A stretch of DNA of 64,000 nucleotides from Acidobacterium sp. S8 (GCF_009765985.1 NZ_LMUM01000034.1:345508-409507); one strand, 5' to 3'; positions 17,348 through 26,382 are shown, numbered from the stretch's first letter. The notes: generated by a model not told the origin, from the sequence alone. Made by a program: numbers and translations.

Positions 17348-18142
17348 TTGAAAACGGCAAAACGACGCTACCCTACCCCTGCCCTGGAAAAAGGGCTCGA
17401 CATTCTTGAGCTGTTCGCACATGAGCCCGGCGGCCTCACCAAGAGCGACGTTGCCCGCCGCCTCAACCGTACCGTATCCGAGATTTTTCGCATGCTCTTG
17501 TGTCTGGAGGAGCGCGGCTATATCGGTCGCGCGGAAGATGACGACCGCTTCCGGCTGACGCTGAAGATCTTCCGCATGGCGCTCGAATATCCTCCGACGA
17601 AGCGTCTGGTCTCGGAAGCACTGCCAATCATGCAGGCCCTCGTGCACAAGCTTAACCAGTCCTGCCATTTGGGAGTGTTGGAAGCGGGACAGGTTGTCAT
17701 TGTCGCGCAGGCCGATTCGCCCGTGAGCCCCGGCTTCTACGTCAAGGCCGGATCAATCGTCGACCTCATGCATGCCGCTACCGGGCACGTCATTCTGGCG
17801 CACATTCCGGAGGAACTGCGCAATCGCGCTGTGGAGATGTGGCAGCAGGAGACCGGAAACCGCATTCCCAAAGACCTGGATGAACACCTCGCGAAGATTC
17901 GTTCGATGGGATTCGAGGAGCGCGACAGCTACCAGATTCGGGGGGTCATCAACATCACCTATCCAGTCTTCGACGAGAGCGGGCAGGCCGTGGCTGCTCT
18001 TACTGTTCCTTACCTGGCTCGCACGGAGGATCCAACTACGCCGAAATTGGTGCGCGCAGCTCTTCGCGAAGCCAGTATCAAGCTGACGGAGTCGATAGGT
18101 GGCATTCCGCATCTCTCGACTGAGGCGAAAAAAAGTAGATAA
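17348..18142 (+). CDS. IclR-family transcriptional regulator of the fucose operon
   Basis: 264-aa DNA-binding regulator. N-terminal winged helix-turn-helix (about 10-75; LTKSDVARRLNRTVSEIFRMLLCLEERGYI) and C-terminal IclR effector-binding GAF-like domain (about 85-255; SIVDLMHAATGHVILAH, VAALTVPYLAR). IclR proteins sense small carbon compounds and bind palindromes as dimers. It is divergent from the fucosidase-led operon and likely binds the palindrome at 17237-17256; the effector may be L-fuconate, 2-keto-3-deoxyfuconate or L-fucose (inference). TTG start at 17348 with GGAAAGA upstream. Followed by an unusually AT-rich spacer. Confidence 0.9.
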   Translation: MKTAKRRYPTPALEKGLDILELFAHEPGGLTKSDVARRLNRTVSEIFRMLLCLEERGYIGRAEDDDRFRLTLKIFRMALEYPPTKRLVSEALPIMQALVHKLNQSCHLGVLEAGQVVIVAQADSPVSPGFYVKAGSIVDLMHAATGHVILAHIPEELRNRAVEMWQQETGNRIPKDLDEHLAKIRSMGFEERDSYQIRGVINITYPVFDESGQAVAALTVPYLARTEDPTTPKLVRAALREASIKLTESIGGIPHLSTEAKKSR

Positions 18143-18384
18143 GCCAGCAGACTATTCGGGCGTGGCTTCCTTTATTTTCGCAAATTCTCTATTTTCAATT
18201 ACTTGCGGTAAATTTAAGGATAAATTCCTTATTTTGTTTAAGTTACTAGACATCGCAAATTCTGCCGGGAATCACGATGAATTACCCTACTTTTATTTTA
18301 CCGATTTTAGCGGTAATTCTCGGCGCGCATAAACTACCGTTTATCAGCTACTTATCTTAATGAGGGCTTGACAAGAAAACGGGT
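18143..18384. other. AT-rich intergenic spacer with short repeats and palindromes
   Basis: A 242-bp gap clearly richer in A and T than the flanking genes. It contains a 10-bp direct repeat CGCAAATTCT (18179-18188 and 18254-18263), an inverted repeat TAAGGA-TAAAT-TCCTTA (18215-18231), and TTACCG-ATTTTAG-CGGTAA (18298-18316). The last includes TTTTAGCG (18305-18312), identical to one half-site of the 17237-17256 palindrome. No convincing ORF is present. It may hold terminators for the two converging genes, a second regulator site, or the scar of an inserted element. Confidence 0.4.
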
Positions 18385-20808
18385 TCATTCATCCCGAAGG
18401 GCTACAACAGGTTCTACAGACGAAGCCCGTCGAGCCGGAAAGAAAGCGGCAACTAGTCCAGCAGCAATCAGCGCGATGGTTAGCCCCAGAATCCGTCCTG
18501 CATCCTTGTCCACATGGAGTTCCACTACCGAACCGATATATTTCTGCGCGGCTGCTGTAAGTAACAGGCCGACCACGACACCGCTGCCCAGCATCCAGCT
18601 CACCCGACGATAGATGCCCGAGAGAATCCGTCCTCGGGTCGCTCCCAGAGCCATACGGACACCTATATCGCGCGTGGAAAGTTCGACCTCGTGACTAATC
18701 AGCCCAAACAGACCTACGATGGCCAGCAGTACGGCGAGCGCGGCAAAGGATCCAAAGAGCCAATTTTCGAGGCGCTCAAAGATCAGCGTGTCGGCAATCA
18801 CGCTCCGCATGGTCTCCGGCGTGCGGAAGGGAAGCGTTGGATCAACATCATGGAAAGCCTTTCGCAGGCTGGGCACTAGATTTGCCGAAGCAAGATTCGT
18901 GCGTACCACCAGCGTCATATTTCCCAGCACGCGCATGCTCTCCTGCTTTGGAACCTGGGATGAGACGTAATCCATTTCGGCCATCGGCGCTTCATAGATG
19001 TTCTGGCGAATGTTCTTCACCACGCCGATGATCTGCGTTTTGTCATCGTCATCGATCTGCATGCCAATGGGATCGCGTCCTGCGGGAATGAACTTCTTTA
19101 CGAAGGCTTCATTCACCACCATCACCGGTTTTGAGGTTGGAGTGTCGAGGCTGGGATCAAGCAGGCGACCACGCACCAGGCGGTCTTTGAAGACATCGAA
19201 ATAGCCGGGTGAAACGACGCGGTACTCCGCCAGAGTGACTTCGTTGGGGGCTGCGGGCGGTGTTCCCGTGACGTGTATCTCGGAATTCCAGCCCCAGTTC
19301 TGAATCGGCAGCACCTGGATCATGCCGACAGCCTGGACGCCGGGAATGGCGTGAATCTTATCAAACAGCGGCTGATAGAAATCAGCCATGACATCGCGGC
19401 CGTCATAACGACCGGGCGACAGATCAATCTCCGTCGTAAGAATGTTGTCGGGTGAGAAGCCCAGCTCCGTATTCTGCAGGCCGCCGAGCATATGCATCAG
19501 TAGCCCGGATACCACCAGCAACGCAAGGGCGAGCGCCATTTGTGTGACCACAAACGCGGCGCGTAGGCGATGCTGTCCACGCGAAGTACCAGCGCTTCCG
19601 CCCGCTCGCAGCGCAAGCGTAGGCGCGGTTCCGGAGAGGCGCATGGCCGGAGCAAGGGCCGCGATAACCGTAACAATGACTGATACAAAAAGAGCGGCCA
19701 GCAGTACTGGAATGTTCAGTTGTACCTCGGCACCACGCGCCAGTGCGGAGATCAACAACAGGCGAATTACGTGCAGCAGTCCGTAGGCGAGCACGATGCC
19801 GCCGATTGCTCCGCAAAAAGCAAAGAGGAGGGCCTCGGTCAGAATCTGCCGCGCAATTCTTCCTCGATGCGCGCCGATTGCCGAGCGAAGAGCAATTTCG
19901 CGTTCACGCTTTACGCCGCGCGCCAGCATCAGTCCGGCGACGTTCACGCATCCGATCGCTAACAGGGCCAGCACTGCGTAGAACAGCAGTTGAAGCGAAC
20001 TGCTGGTTTTGCCCAGGATGAAGGTTGAAAGCTCAACGAGCTTTACGCTGCGTCCCTTCGAATCGGGATAGGTACGGCCCAGATCGGCAAAGACGGCATT
20101 CATATCAGCTTGCGCCTGCTGAAGGGTCACGCCGGGTTTCAATCGGGCAATTGTAGGCATGAAGTGATTGCCGCGGTTGTCGTGCATCTGCTTGGTGAGA
20201 TGAACCGGAATATACACAGCATTTGTGCGGCTGATCGGATAGCGAAAGCCAGCCGGCATGACGCCAATGATTGTGTAAGGGCGGCCGTCGAGTTTTGCCT
20301 TCTGACCGATCACGCTCGCCTGTCCGCCAAAGTTTTGCTGCCACACCTCATAGCTCAGTACAACAACGTCATTCCTGCCGTCCTGATCTTCGCCGGGGGC
20401 GAATGTGCGCCCCAGGAGCGGATTTACTCCGAACACATCGAAAAAATTATCTGTTGCCTGCACCCCATGCAGAGCGATGGGGCCGCCATTTGCCTCAAAG
20501 TTCACCGTTCCGCCGAAGCCGCTCACTCCGGCTAAAGCCGCGAGGCTATGGTTCATCCGCCGCCAGTCCAGATACTCGGGATAGGAGGCTGGTTGCGTAT
20601 AGCCCTCAGGGGAATGCGTCTGCAGCGCCACAATTTTTTCGGGCTGCTGATAAGGAAGAGGCCGGATCACCATGGCATAAAGCACGCTGAAAACGGCTGC
20701 AGTGATTCCGATGCTGAGTGCCAGAGTGGCAATGACGGTTGCGCCGAAACCAGGTGACTTCCGCAACTGCCTTATCGCGTAACGAAGATCCTGCAGGAAG
20801 GATTGCAT
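18385..20808 (-). CDS. ADOP-type duplicated orphan permease (MacB/FtsX-like), no ATPase partner
   Basis: 807-aa membrane protein of the MacB_PCD/FtsX class in the duplicated form abundant in Acidobacteriota. N terminus MQSFLQDLRYAIRQLRKSPG precedes the first helix; a large periplasmic MacB-like domain (about 50-270) follows, then three helices with GCVNVAGLMLARGVKREREIALRSAIGA, a second periplasmic domain, and a second helix block with STRDIGVRMALGATRGRI. Other bacteria pair such permeases with an ABC ATPase; none is adjacent here. Substrate unknown. ATG 20808 is chosen over an in-frame start at 20841 because GAGG precedes it and the conserved N terminus begins there. Confidence 0.9.
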   Translation of the reverse strand: MQSFLQDLRYAIRQLRKSPGFGATVIATLALSIGITAAVFSVLYAMVIRPLPYQQPEKIVALQTHSPEGYTQPASYPEYLDWRRMNHSLAALAGVSGFGGTVNFEANGGPIALHGVQATDNFFDVFGVNPLLGRTFAPGEDQDGRNDVVVLSYEVWQQNFGGQASVIGQKAKLDGRPYTIIGVMPAGFRYPISRTNAVYIPVHLTKQMHDNRGNHFMPTIARLKPGVTLQQAQADMNAVFADLGRTYPDSKGRSVKLVELSTFILGKTSSSLQLLFYAVLALLAIGCVNVAGLMLARGVKREREIALRSAIGAHRGRIARQILTEALLFAFCGAIGGIVLAYGLLHVIRLLLISALARGAEVQLNIPVLLAALFVSVIVTVIAALAPAMRLSGTAPTLALRAGGSAGTSRGQHRLRAAFVVTQMALALALLVVSGLLMHMLGGLQNTELGFSPDNILTTEIDLSPGRYDGRDVMADFYQPLFDKIHAIPGVQAVGMIQVLPIQNWGWNSEIHVTGTPPAAPNEVTLAEYRVVSPGYFDVFKDRLVRGRLLDPSLDTPTSKPVMVVNEAFVKKFIPAGRDPIGMQIDDDDKTQIIGVVKNIRQNIYEAPMAEMDYVSSQVPKQESMRVLGNMTLVVRTNLASANLVPSLRKAFHDVDPTLPFRTPETMRSVIADTLIFERLENWLFGSFAALAVLLAIVGLFGLISHEVELSTRDIGVRMALGATRGRILSGIYRRVSWMLGSGVVVGLLLTAAAQKYIGSVVELHVDKDAGRILGLTIALIAAGLVAAFFPARRASSVEPVVALRDE

Positions 20809-20970
20809 GGTGAAGGCCTCTGTCCAGAAGTGGGCAAGCAAGCTGCCAATCGATTGATACCTATTCTGACTTAGAATCAGCCAGTTAGCACCGATAAAGA
20901 AGACGTTGCGGCAAGATGTCCGTCCATTTTCAAACTCAGCTGTTCGATAGCGGACAATGCCTGCTGTCGA

Positions 20971-22422
20971 TCATCGGCGGGCCGCGATAACCGACAATCC
21001 ACCAGCGGGCTGGGCGGGTTGAAGGCGATCATATGCCTGCTGTAATAAAAGCCAGTCATCTTGCAGGGCAGAAGGGTCTTCCCGCCCGTGGTTTTTTGCG
21101 TGAATCATGCATTCAACACGACCCAGCATGAATTCGAACGCAAGTTCAGGATCGGAACCGGGAGCCAGCACGTTGGCGCTGGTGATGCCGACTCGACGTG
21201 TCAGATTGTTCGCTTCGATCTCAATCCACGGATTGCCATCGCTGTCGACTGTGACCTGCGCCTTAGCGAACTCGATGGGCATCTTTCCTTTTTTCCCTTG
21301 GGGAATTTCCTCTGCCGCAGCAAATGCCTGATATCTCGTAAGCAGCGCCTGCTCGCTGGTGGCATCCGGGACTTTCGCGAGAGTCATGGCTGGAGCTGGA
21401 GGATTCATCAGCGATACGGGCTGCACCATGTCTGGGGAAGCCTGCGGGGTGTCTGTTGCCTGCTCTGAAGTCGCGAAGGAAGGCCGCGAATGGTGGAGAT
21501 ATTCCTTGTACAAACCAAATCGACCAGTCAAAAAATAGGCCACGAAGAAGGACCCGGCTACCTCGTGATCGCCAATCAGAGCGGCTGGTATCAGATATTT
21601 TTTTGTGTGAATGGCTGTTTCGGTGCCGCTCCGGGCTAACCCGCTGCGGGGAATCTCTCCCGGCTGCTGGGCGAAGTGAAGGCTGTAGAAGCCGAGCTCA
21701 GTGTGCTTGACTGCCCAGTGGGTGAAGGATCGGGCGGCAGCCTTCGGACCCATCATGCCCAGATCGTTGAGAAAGTCACGGTGCACCGAGTGGGGAAAGA
21801 TCATATTGACGAGGGTGCGGGTAAAGACGGCGCAGTTGTTCGTCATGCCGTGATAATGGTTCACGTTGGGATCGGTATTCAGCCAGTCCACGATCACCTG
21901 ATCCTGCGCTCGCGTGGTGCGCACGGCGTAGACAAAGACATCACGGTCGGCCGTGGCCGCGACGAGGTCGCGCCAGTAACTATGCTGTACGTCCGGGCAA
22001 TCACCGGCTCCACAAACGGGCTGCAGGAAATGGTGACGGGCTTCCTTCTGAAGCGCGTCTTTGACGTTGGGCGAGGCGTAAAGAAGTCTGGTTTCCGGGT
22101 CAGGCAGACCCTGCAAATAGATGCTTAAGGGAGCAATATTCCAGGCATAAGGCTGCGCTTCGCGGAAATGAGGATAGGTGGTGACGATAGACCCTTGCTC
22201 CCCTGGCTCGCACAACCGTGCCTGTATGGGGGAGATTGGGCAGACACCCGAAAGATAGACCAGGGAATGGCCGGCCTGCGTGTACGACGAATAGCCGATG
22301 GTCGTGGGATCGGCTATGACGACGCCTATATCCGCTCTTGCCTTTGAGCCAAAAAAAGCCGTCGCCAAGATGACGAAGGTAGTCAGACAGCTTCTGAGCC
22401 CGCGCCACTCCCATCCGTGCAT
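20971..22422 (-). CDS. Exported protein of unknown function with His...Asn-Cys signature
   Basis: About 483 aa with an N-terminal signal peptide (FVILATAFFGSKARAD). Conserved-looking segments: AGHSLVYLSGVCPISP (about 53-68), HYHGMTNNCAVFTRTLVNMIFP (about 196-217) and AAARSFTHWAVKH. The early GHS and later NNC-ADFTR-like motif recall circularly permuted papain-like enzymes (DUF4105/NlpC-P60 relatives), so a periplasmic amidase or peptidase is possible but unproven. The C-terminal third is proline-rich then alpha/beta. ATG 22422 has GGAG six bases upstream; the ATG at 22434 also fits. No operon partner. Confidence 0.75.
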   Translation of the reverse strand: MHGWEWRGLRSCLTTFVILATAFFGSKARADIGVVIADPTTIGYSSYTQAGHSLVYLSGVCPISPIQARLCEPGEQGSIVTTYPHFREAQPYAWNIAPLSIYLQGLPDPETRLLYASPNVKDALQKEARHHFLQPVCGAGDCPDVQHSYWRDLVAATADRDVFVYAVRTTRAQDQVIVDWLNTDPNVNHYHGMTNNCAVFTRTLVNMIFPHSVHRDFLNDLGMMGPKAAARSFTHWAVKHTELGFYSLHFAQQPGEIPRSGLARSGTETAIHTKKYLIPAALIGDHEVAGSFFVAYFLTGRFGLYKEYLHHSRPSFATSEQATDTPQASPDMVQPVSLMNPPAPAMTLAKVPDATSEQALLTRYQAFAAAEEIPQGKKGKMPIEFAKAQVTVDSDGNPWIEIEANNLTRRVGITSANVLAPGSDPELAFEFMLGRVECMIHAKNHGREDPSALQDDWLLLQQAYDRLQPAQPAGGLSVIAARR

Positions 22423-22583
22423 AGGTGTCTCCATCCTCTTCAGAAAACCAGCGAGATCGCATTTCTGAGTCTGGAACCATTTGGCTACGTTGGCTTCAGA
22501 TCTTATTAGAAATCAGGAAAAATTATGCAAAATCGAGCTCAAAATTGCGCGAAATGGTGCATTTATCGCAATTCTGCGCAAGG

Positions 22584-23243
22584 TTATCGCCGCGGTAAAT
22601 AACCCAGAACCTCACCCGGCTCAGGGCGAACGCGGAAATCGGCATGAGCTTCCGCATAGATTACGGTGCCGTCCTGCGCGATTACATAGGTGGCAGGGAG
22701 CGGCAACATCCAGCTTTCATCTCCGTTGACGAACGGTACATTGACCAGGATGCTGCGGAAGTATTGCTGGTGAAACGGAGGAACCTTATAGGCCAGTCCG
22801 AATTGCTGCGCCACATCGCAATGGGAGTCGTGCAGCAGCGGAAAGGGAATTCCATGGTGGCCTGCGGTGAAGTCGCTCTGGCGGGTGGTCTGAGGGGAAA
22901 TTGCAACCAGAAGCGCCCCACGCTCACGGATAACGGGGTAAAGATCGCGCCATGCTTCGAGCTCCGTCATGCAGTAAGGGCACCAGCGTCCACGGAAGAA
23001 ATCGACAATGAGCGGACCCAGCGACAAGAGATCAGTGGAGTGGACAATGCGTCCCGAGGCGTCGGGCAGCGCGAACTCGGGAGCTTTTGCGCCTATCGGA
23101 AGAATTTGTTCCTCGATACCGGTCGAAAAAAGATCAGACACGGCCTGTTCGCTGATGGCCAGGCGTTCGGGCTGCACCAACGTCCGCGTGTTGGCGGTGA
23201 TTTCGTCGAGCTGATCCTGTAATCGATGGTCGAGATCAATCAT
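22584..23243 (-). CDS. Peroxiredoxin-like AhpC/TSA family protein
   Basis: 219-aa thioredoxin-fold protein. The AhpC/TSA domain (about 48-200) has GAKAPEFALPDASG and the redox site DFFRGRWCPYC, with Cys-x-x-Cys replacing the single peroxidatic Cys of typical peroxiredoxins, and a cis-Pro strand (LPATYVI). An N-terminal helix (IDLDHRLQDQLDEI) precedes it, as in the peroxiredoxin-like family seen in soil bacteria. Likely a cytoplasmic thiol peroxidase or oxidoreductase. It follows ffh by 8 bp on the same strand and may be cotranscribed. Confidence 0.85.
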   Translation of the reverse strand: MIDLDHRLQDQLDEITANTRTLVQPERLAISEQAVSDLFSTGIEEQILPIGAKAPEFALPDASGRIVHSTDLLSLGPLIVDFFRGRWCPYCMTELEAWRDLYPVIRERGALLVAISPQTTRQSDFTAGHHGIPFPLLHDSHCDVAQQFGLAYKVPPFHQQYFRSILVNVPFVNGDESWMLPLPATYVIAQDGTVIYAEAHADFRVRPEPGEVLGYLPRR

Positions 23244-23251
23244 GGATTCGA

Positions 23252-24628
23252 TTATCGGCCCCCGCGCATGCCGCCCAGCATTCCCATGGCGCGGCGCTGC
23301 AACATTCCACCCTTGCCTACGTTTTTGAACATCTTGCGCATTTGCGCGTACTGCCGCAGAAGTTGGTTTACTTCCTGTACCGTTGTTCCGGAGCCGGTGG
23401 CGATGCGTTTGCGGCGGCTGCCGGAGATGATTTCGTGGTGATTGCGTTCTTTGGCCGTCATCGAGTTGATGATCGCCTCGACGCGGACGAATTGTTTCTC
23501 GTCCACCTGATCGGCCATCTGCTGCATGCCTGCGAGTGGTCCAACTGATGGGAGCATCTTCATGATGCTCTGCAAAGAACCGAGTTTACGAATCTGGCGC
23601 AGCTGGTCGCGGAAATCTTCGAGCGAGAATCCGTCTCCGGAGAGCGCTTTGCGAGCGAATTCTTCGGACTTCTTCTTGTCCAGCTTTTCTTCGGCCTTCT
23701 CAATGAGCGTCATGATGTCGCCCATGCCAAGGATGCGGCTTACGATGCGGTCTGGGTGGAAAGGCTCGAAGGCGTCGGGCTTTTCGCCCATTCCGATAAA
23801 CTTTACCGGCTGGCCGGTCACGTGGCGGATCGAGAGCGCCGCGCCGCCGCGTGCGTCGCCGTCCATCTTTGTGAGGATGATGCCGGTGAGCGCGAGGCGC
23901 TTGTGGAACTCGTCGGCGGACTTCACTGCGTCCTGTCCGGTCATCGAGTCGGCGATGAAGAGAATTTCCTGCGGAGTGAGCAGCTTCTTGAGCGATTCCA
24001 TTTCGCCCATCAGCTCTTCGTCAATGTGCAGGCGACCGGCGGTATCGACGATCAGCGTGTCGCAGCCGGAGATGATGGCTTCGCGGCGTGCTTCTTTCGC
24101 CAGGCGCTCGACCAGGGCTGTGCCTGCGGGCTCGCCTTTGGTGTCACCTTCATAGAGGTTGGCCTTGATCGACTTGGCTACGACTCTGAGCTGCTCGCGC
24201 GCCGCCGGACGGTATACGTCAACGGAGACGAGCATAGGGCGGTGTCCGCCCTTTTGCAGCCATGCTGCCAGCTTGCCGGAGGTAGTCGTCTTACCGGAAC
24301 CCTGCAGACCGGCCATCAGGATGACTGTCGGAGGTTTGGAGGCGAACTGGAAGCGGGCCGTGTCTTTGCCGAGGAGCGCGACCAGCTCATCACGCACAAT
24401 TTTGACAACCTGCTCGGTCGGCGAGAGCGCTGTCAGCACTTCCTGGCCGACGGCCTTCTCGCGGATGTGCTCGATCAAATCCTTAACGACGTTGAGGTTG
24501 ACGTCGGCTTCAAGCAGCGCCACGCGGATTTCGCGCAAGGCTTCGCCGATGTTCTCTTCGGTGATGGTGCCCTGTCCGCGCAGATTTTTGAATGTGCGCT
24601 GCAGTTTCTCTGAAAGGTTCTCAAACAT
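23252..24628 (-). CDS. ffh: Signal recognition particle protein Ffh
   Basis: GTPase of the signal recognition particle; delivers nascent membrane proteins to FtsY. 458 aa. N domain, then G domain with G1 GLQGSGKTTTSGKLA (about 108-122), DVYRPAAREQL, DTAGRLHIDEEL and TKMDGDARGGAA, and the methionine-rich M domain (about 295-450: MQQMADQVDEK, SGSRRKRIATGSGTTVQEVN, GGMLQRRAMGMLGGM). Normal length and complete. Divergent from an SDR gene. Confidence 0.97.
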   Translation of the reverse strand: MFENLSEKLQRTFKNLRGQGTITEENIGEALREIRVALLEADVNLNVVKDLIEHIREKAVGQEVLTALSPTEQVVKIVRDELVALLGKDTARFQFASKPPTVILMAGLQGSGKTTTSGKLAAWLQKGGHRPMLVSVDVYRPAAREQLRVVAKSIKANLYEGDTKGEPAGTALVERLAKEARREAIISGCDTLIVDTAGRLHIDEELMGEMESLKKLLTPQEILFIADSMTGQDAVKSADEFHKRLALTGIILTKMDGDARGGAALSIRHVTGQPVKFIGMGEKPDAFEPFHPDRIVSRILGMGDIMTLIEKAEEKLDKKKSEEFARKALSGDGFSLEDFRDQLRQIRKLGSLQSIMKMLPSVGPLAGMQQMADQVDEKQFVRVEAIINSMTAKERNHHEIISGSRRKRIATGSGTTVQEVNQLLRQYAQMRKMFKNVGKGGMLQRRAMGMLGGMRGGR

Positions 24629-24739
24629 AGCTTCAAAACCAGTTTAACAGTCCTGCCTGCTTCGGATGGCCGGAGGCTGCATCGTTGGCCGCGATCCGCG
24701 AATCTACTGTTTCGAGAAGACATTCTGGAGGGCGGAACC

Positions 24740-25519
24740 ATGGACCTAGGATTAAAAGGGAAAAGAGCGTTAGTGACTGGCTCAACGGCAGGCATCGGGT
24801 TTGCAATCGCCAGGCTTCTTGCCCGGGAGGGAGCGTCTGTTTATGTGAATGGACGCACCGAAGCCCGCGTCGAGAAGGCAGTGGCTGAGATCGAGGGCAA
24901 AGTGGACGGAATTGCCGCTGATCTGACAACGCCGGAGGGTGCACAGAAGCTCTTCGAGCGGGTGAAAGATGTCGATATTGTCGTCAATAACCTGGGAATC
25001 TTTGAAGCCAAGCCATTTCTCGAAATTGAGGACTCGGAATGGGTGCGCTTTTTCGAGGCGAACGTGCTTTCCGGGATTCGCGTGACCCGGCATTATCTTC
25101 CGCCCATGCTGGAGCGAAAATGGGGCCGTATTCTTTTCATTTCCAGTGAATCTGCGATCCAGATTCCTGCCGAAATGGTGCATTACGGCATGACGAAGAC
25201 TGCGCAGATCGCGATTGCGCGCGGCATCGCGGAGTCTTTTCCGGCCAGTGGAGTGACTGTTAACTCTGTCCTTGTTGGGCCGACAGAGAGTGAAGGTGTT
25301 TCCGCGTTTGTTGATGGGTTGGCCAGTCAACAGAAGAAAAGCAGGGAAGATGTAGAGCGTGACTTTTTCCAACACATGCGGCCGACCAGCCTGATCAAGA
25401 GGTTTGAAACTCCTGATGAAGTGGCGGCGATGGTGGGCTTCCTCTGCAGCGAAGCAGCTTCGGCGATTACAGGTTCAGCGCAGCGGGTGGATGGCGGCGT
25501 GGTGAAGGCGATCGTATAA
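24740..25519 (+). CDS. SDR-family oxidoreductase, substrate unknown
   Basis: 259-aa classical short-chain dehydrogenase. TGSTAGIG (14-21), an Arg after beta-2 (YVNGRTEARV) pointing to NADP, NNLG in place of NNAG, and the active-site Ser, Tyr, Lys in ISSESAIQIPAEMVHYGMTK. C terminus SAITGSAQRVDGGVVKAIV. It differs from fatty-acid FabG by an insert (VDGLASQQKKSREDVERDF). Strong GGAGGG site before ATG 24740. Stands alone, divergent from ffh, so no pathway can be inferred. Confidence 0.88.
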   Translation: MDLGLKGKRALVTGSTAGIGFAIARLLAREGASVYVNGRTEARVEKAVAEIEGKVDGIAADLTTPEGAQKLFERVKDVDIVVNNLGIFEAKPFLEIEDSEWVRFFEANVLSGIRVTRHYLPPMLERKWGRILFISSESAIQIPAEMVHYGMTKTAQIAIARGIAESFPASGVTVNSVLVGPTESEGVSAFVDGLASQQKKSREDVERDFFQHMRPTSLIKRFETPDEVAAMVGFLCSEAASAITGSAQRVDGGVVKAIV

Positions 25520-25532
25520 GAAAAGACGCTAG

Positions 25533-26195
25533 CTAATCGACTTCGACGTGCTCGAAACCGAGGCCCAGCAGCATAGTGGTGACGGTTGCGGCGGCGTTTT
25601 TGCGCGCAGTTTGAAGAATTCCGTCATTGACTGCTGCCTGCTGCAATTCCTGCTGCGCCTTATCGCGGACTTCGCTTTCAAGGTTGGGGTCGGCGGCGGC
25701 GAAAAGGCCGGTTTCGCGGGAGTAGACGCGAGTCTTTGAGTTGTCGAGCGTAGTGGTGAAAACTTCTGATTGCGGCAGATGAACCTGAACGGCGCGTCCA
25801 TTGATCTTGATATCGCTCGATTGCAGTTTGCTCAGGTCGATGCCCGCGATCGTTTGTCCGTGAACGACGAGCAGCAGTTTGTCGCCCGCAAGAAAATCAG
25901 GGAAATATTCACTCTCGCGAGAGCCGCCGACCACCTTGTCCATCGTATAAACGACGGTTTCCAGTCGTTGCAGCTGCTGGATTTTCGCCACGATGGTAGG
26001 CAGTGAAGTGTCCACTGACAAGCTGCGATGGGTCAGCTTTGCGGCGAATTCATTCCAGGCGCCTTCTGTTGCGTGGCGGATAAACAACACCAGCGCGATG
26101 GCGCCAATCACCAATCCGAGGAAAAGCGATAGCAGGATTTTTCCGATGCTTGATCTCTTTGGCGGTTCGACGGGGGTGAGGACTGGAGTGCTCAT
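25533..26195 (-). CDS. DUF4230 domain protein, membrane anchored
   Basis: 220 aa. One N-terminal membrane helix (ILLSLFLGLVIGAIALVLF, about 19-37) followed by an extracytoplasmic DUF4230 domain: TIVAKIQQLQRLETVVYTMDKVV, LLLVVHGQTIAGIDLSKL, and a C-terminal helix (AQQELQQAAVNDGILQTARK). Function unknown for the family. Ends 13 bp from the convergent SDR stop. Confidence 0.85.
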   Translation of the reverse strand: MSTPVLTPVEPPKRSSIGKILLSLFLGLVIGAIALVLFIRHATEGAWNEFAAKLTHRSLSVDTSLPTIVAKIQQLQRLETVVYTMDKVVGGSRESEYFPDFLAGDKLLLVVHGQTIAGIDLSKLQSSDIKINGRAVQVHLPQSEVFTTTLDNSKTRVYSRETGLFAAADPNLESEVRDKAQQELQQAAVNDGILQTARKNAAATVTTMLLGLGFEHVEVD

Positions 26196-26333
26196 AAAGG
26201 ATTCGATGATGAATGACTGTAATTCGTCATCTCAGGCGAGAGATAGAGTACGGGAATTCATCTTTTTGACCATGGTTACTTCCGCCTGAGTGAAGCGAGG
26301 AATCCCAGCGATATTGGCTTAGCGTAAATCACT

Positions 26334-26368
26334 GAGATTCTTCCTCCCGTTGGTCGTCAGAATGATGG
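26334..26368 (-). repeat. Dispersed repeat arm, GTCATTCTGA family
   Basis: On the minus strand this reads CCATCATTCTGACGACC then GGAAGAATCTC. 31 of 35 bases match the plus-strand arm at 43350-43384. A weak partner, CTGAGTGAAGCGAGGAATCC, lies at 26286-26305, so this may be a degenerate two-arm palindromic element between the DUF4230 and pyrG genes. Confidence 0.7.
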
Positions 26369-26382
26369 CCGGCTGTCCGTTG

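Noticed and set aside
18215-18231. TAAGGA-TAAAT-TCCTTA as an intrinsic terminator
   Set aside because: The stem has only six pairs and is AT-rich, so it is too weak to call; noted only as part of the AT-rich spacer.
18099-18332. 77-codon plus-strand ORF over the end of the IclR gene and the spacer
   Set aside because: Starts inside the regulator gene in another frame and has an odd composition driven by the AT-rich spacer; no motif.
23756-24613. 285-codon plus-strand ORF opposite ffh
   Set aside because: Entirely antisense to ffh, whose motifs are complete; no recognisable protein features and no ribosome-binding site. A shadow frame typical of GC-rich DNA.
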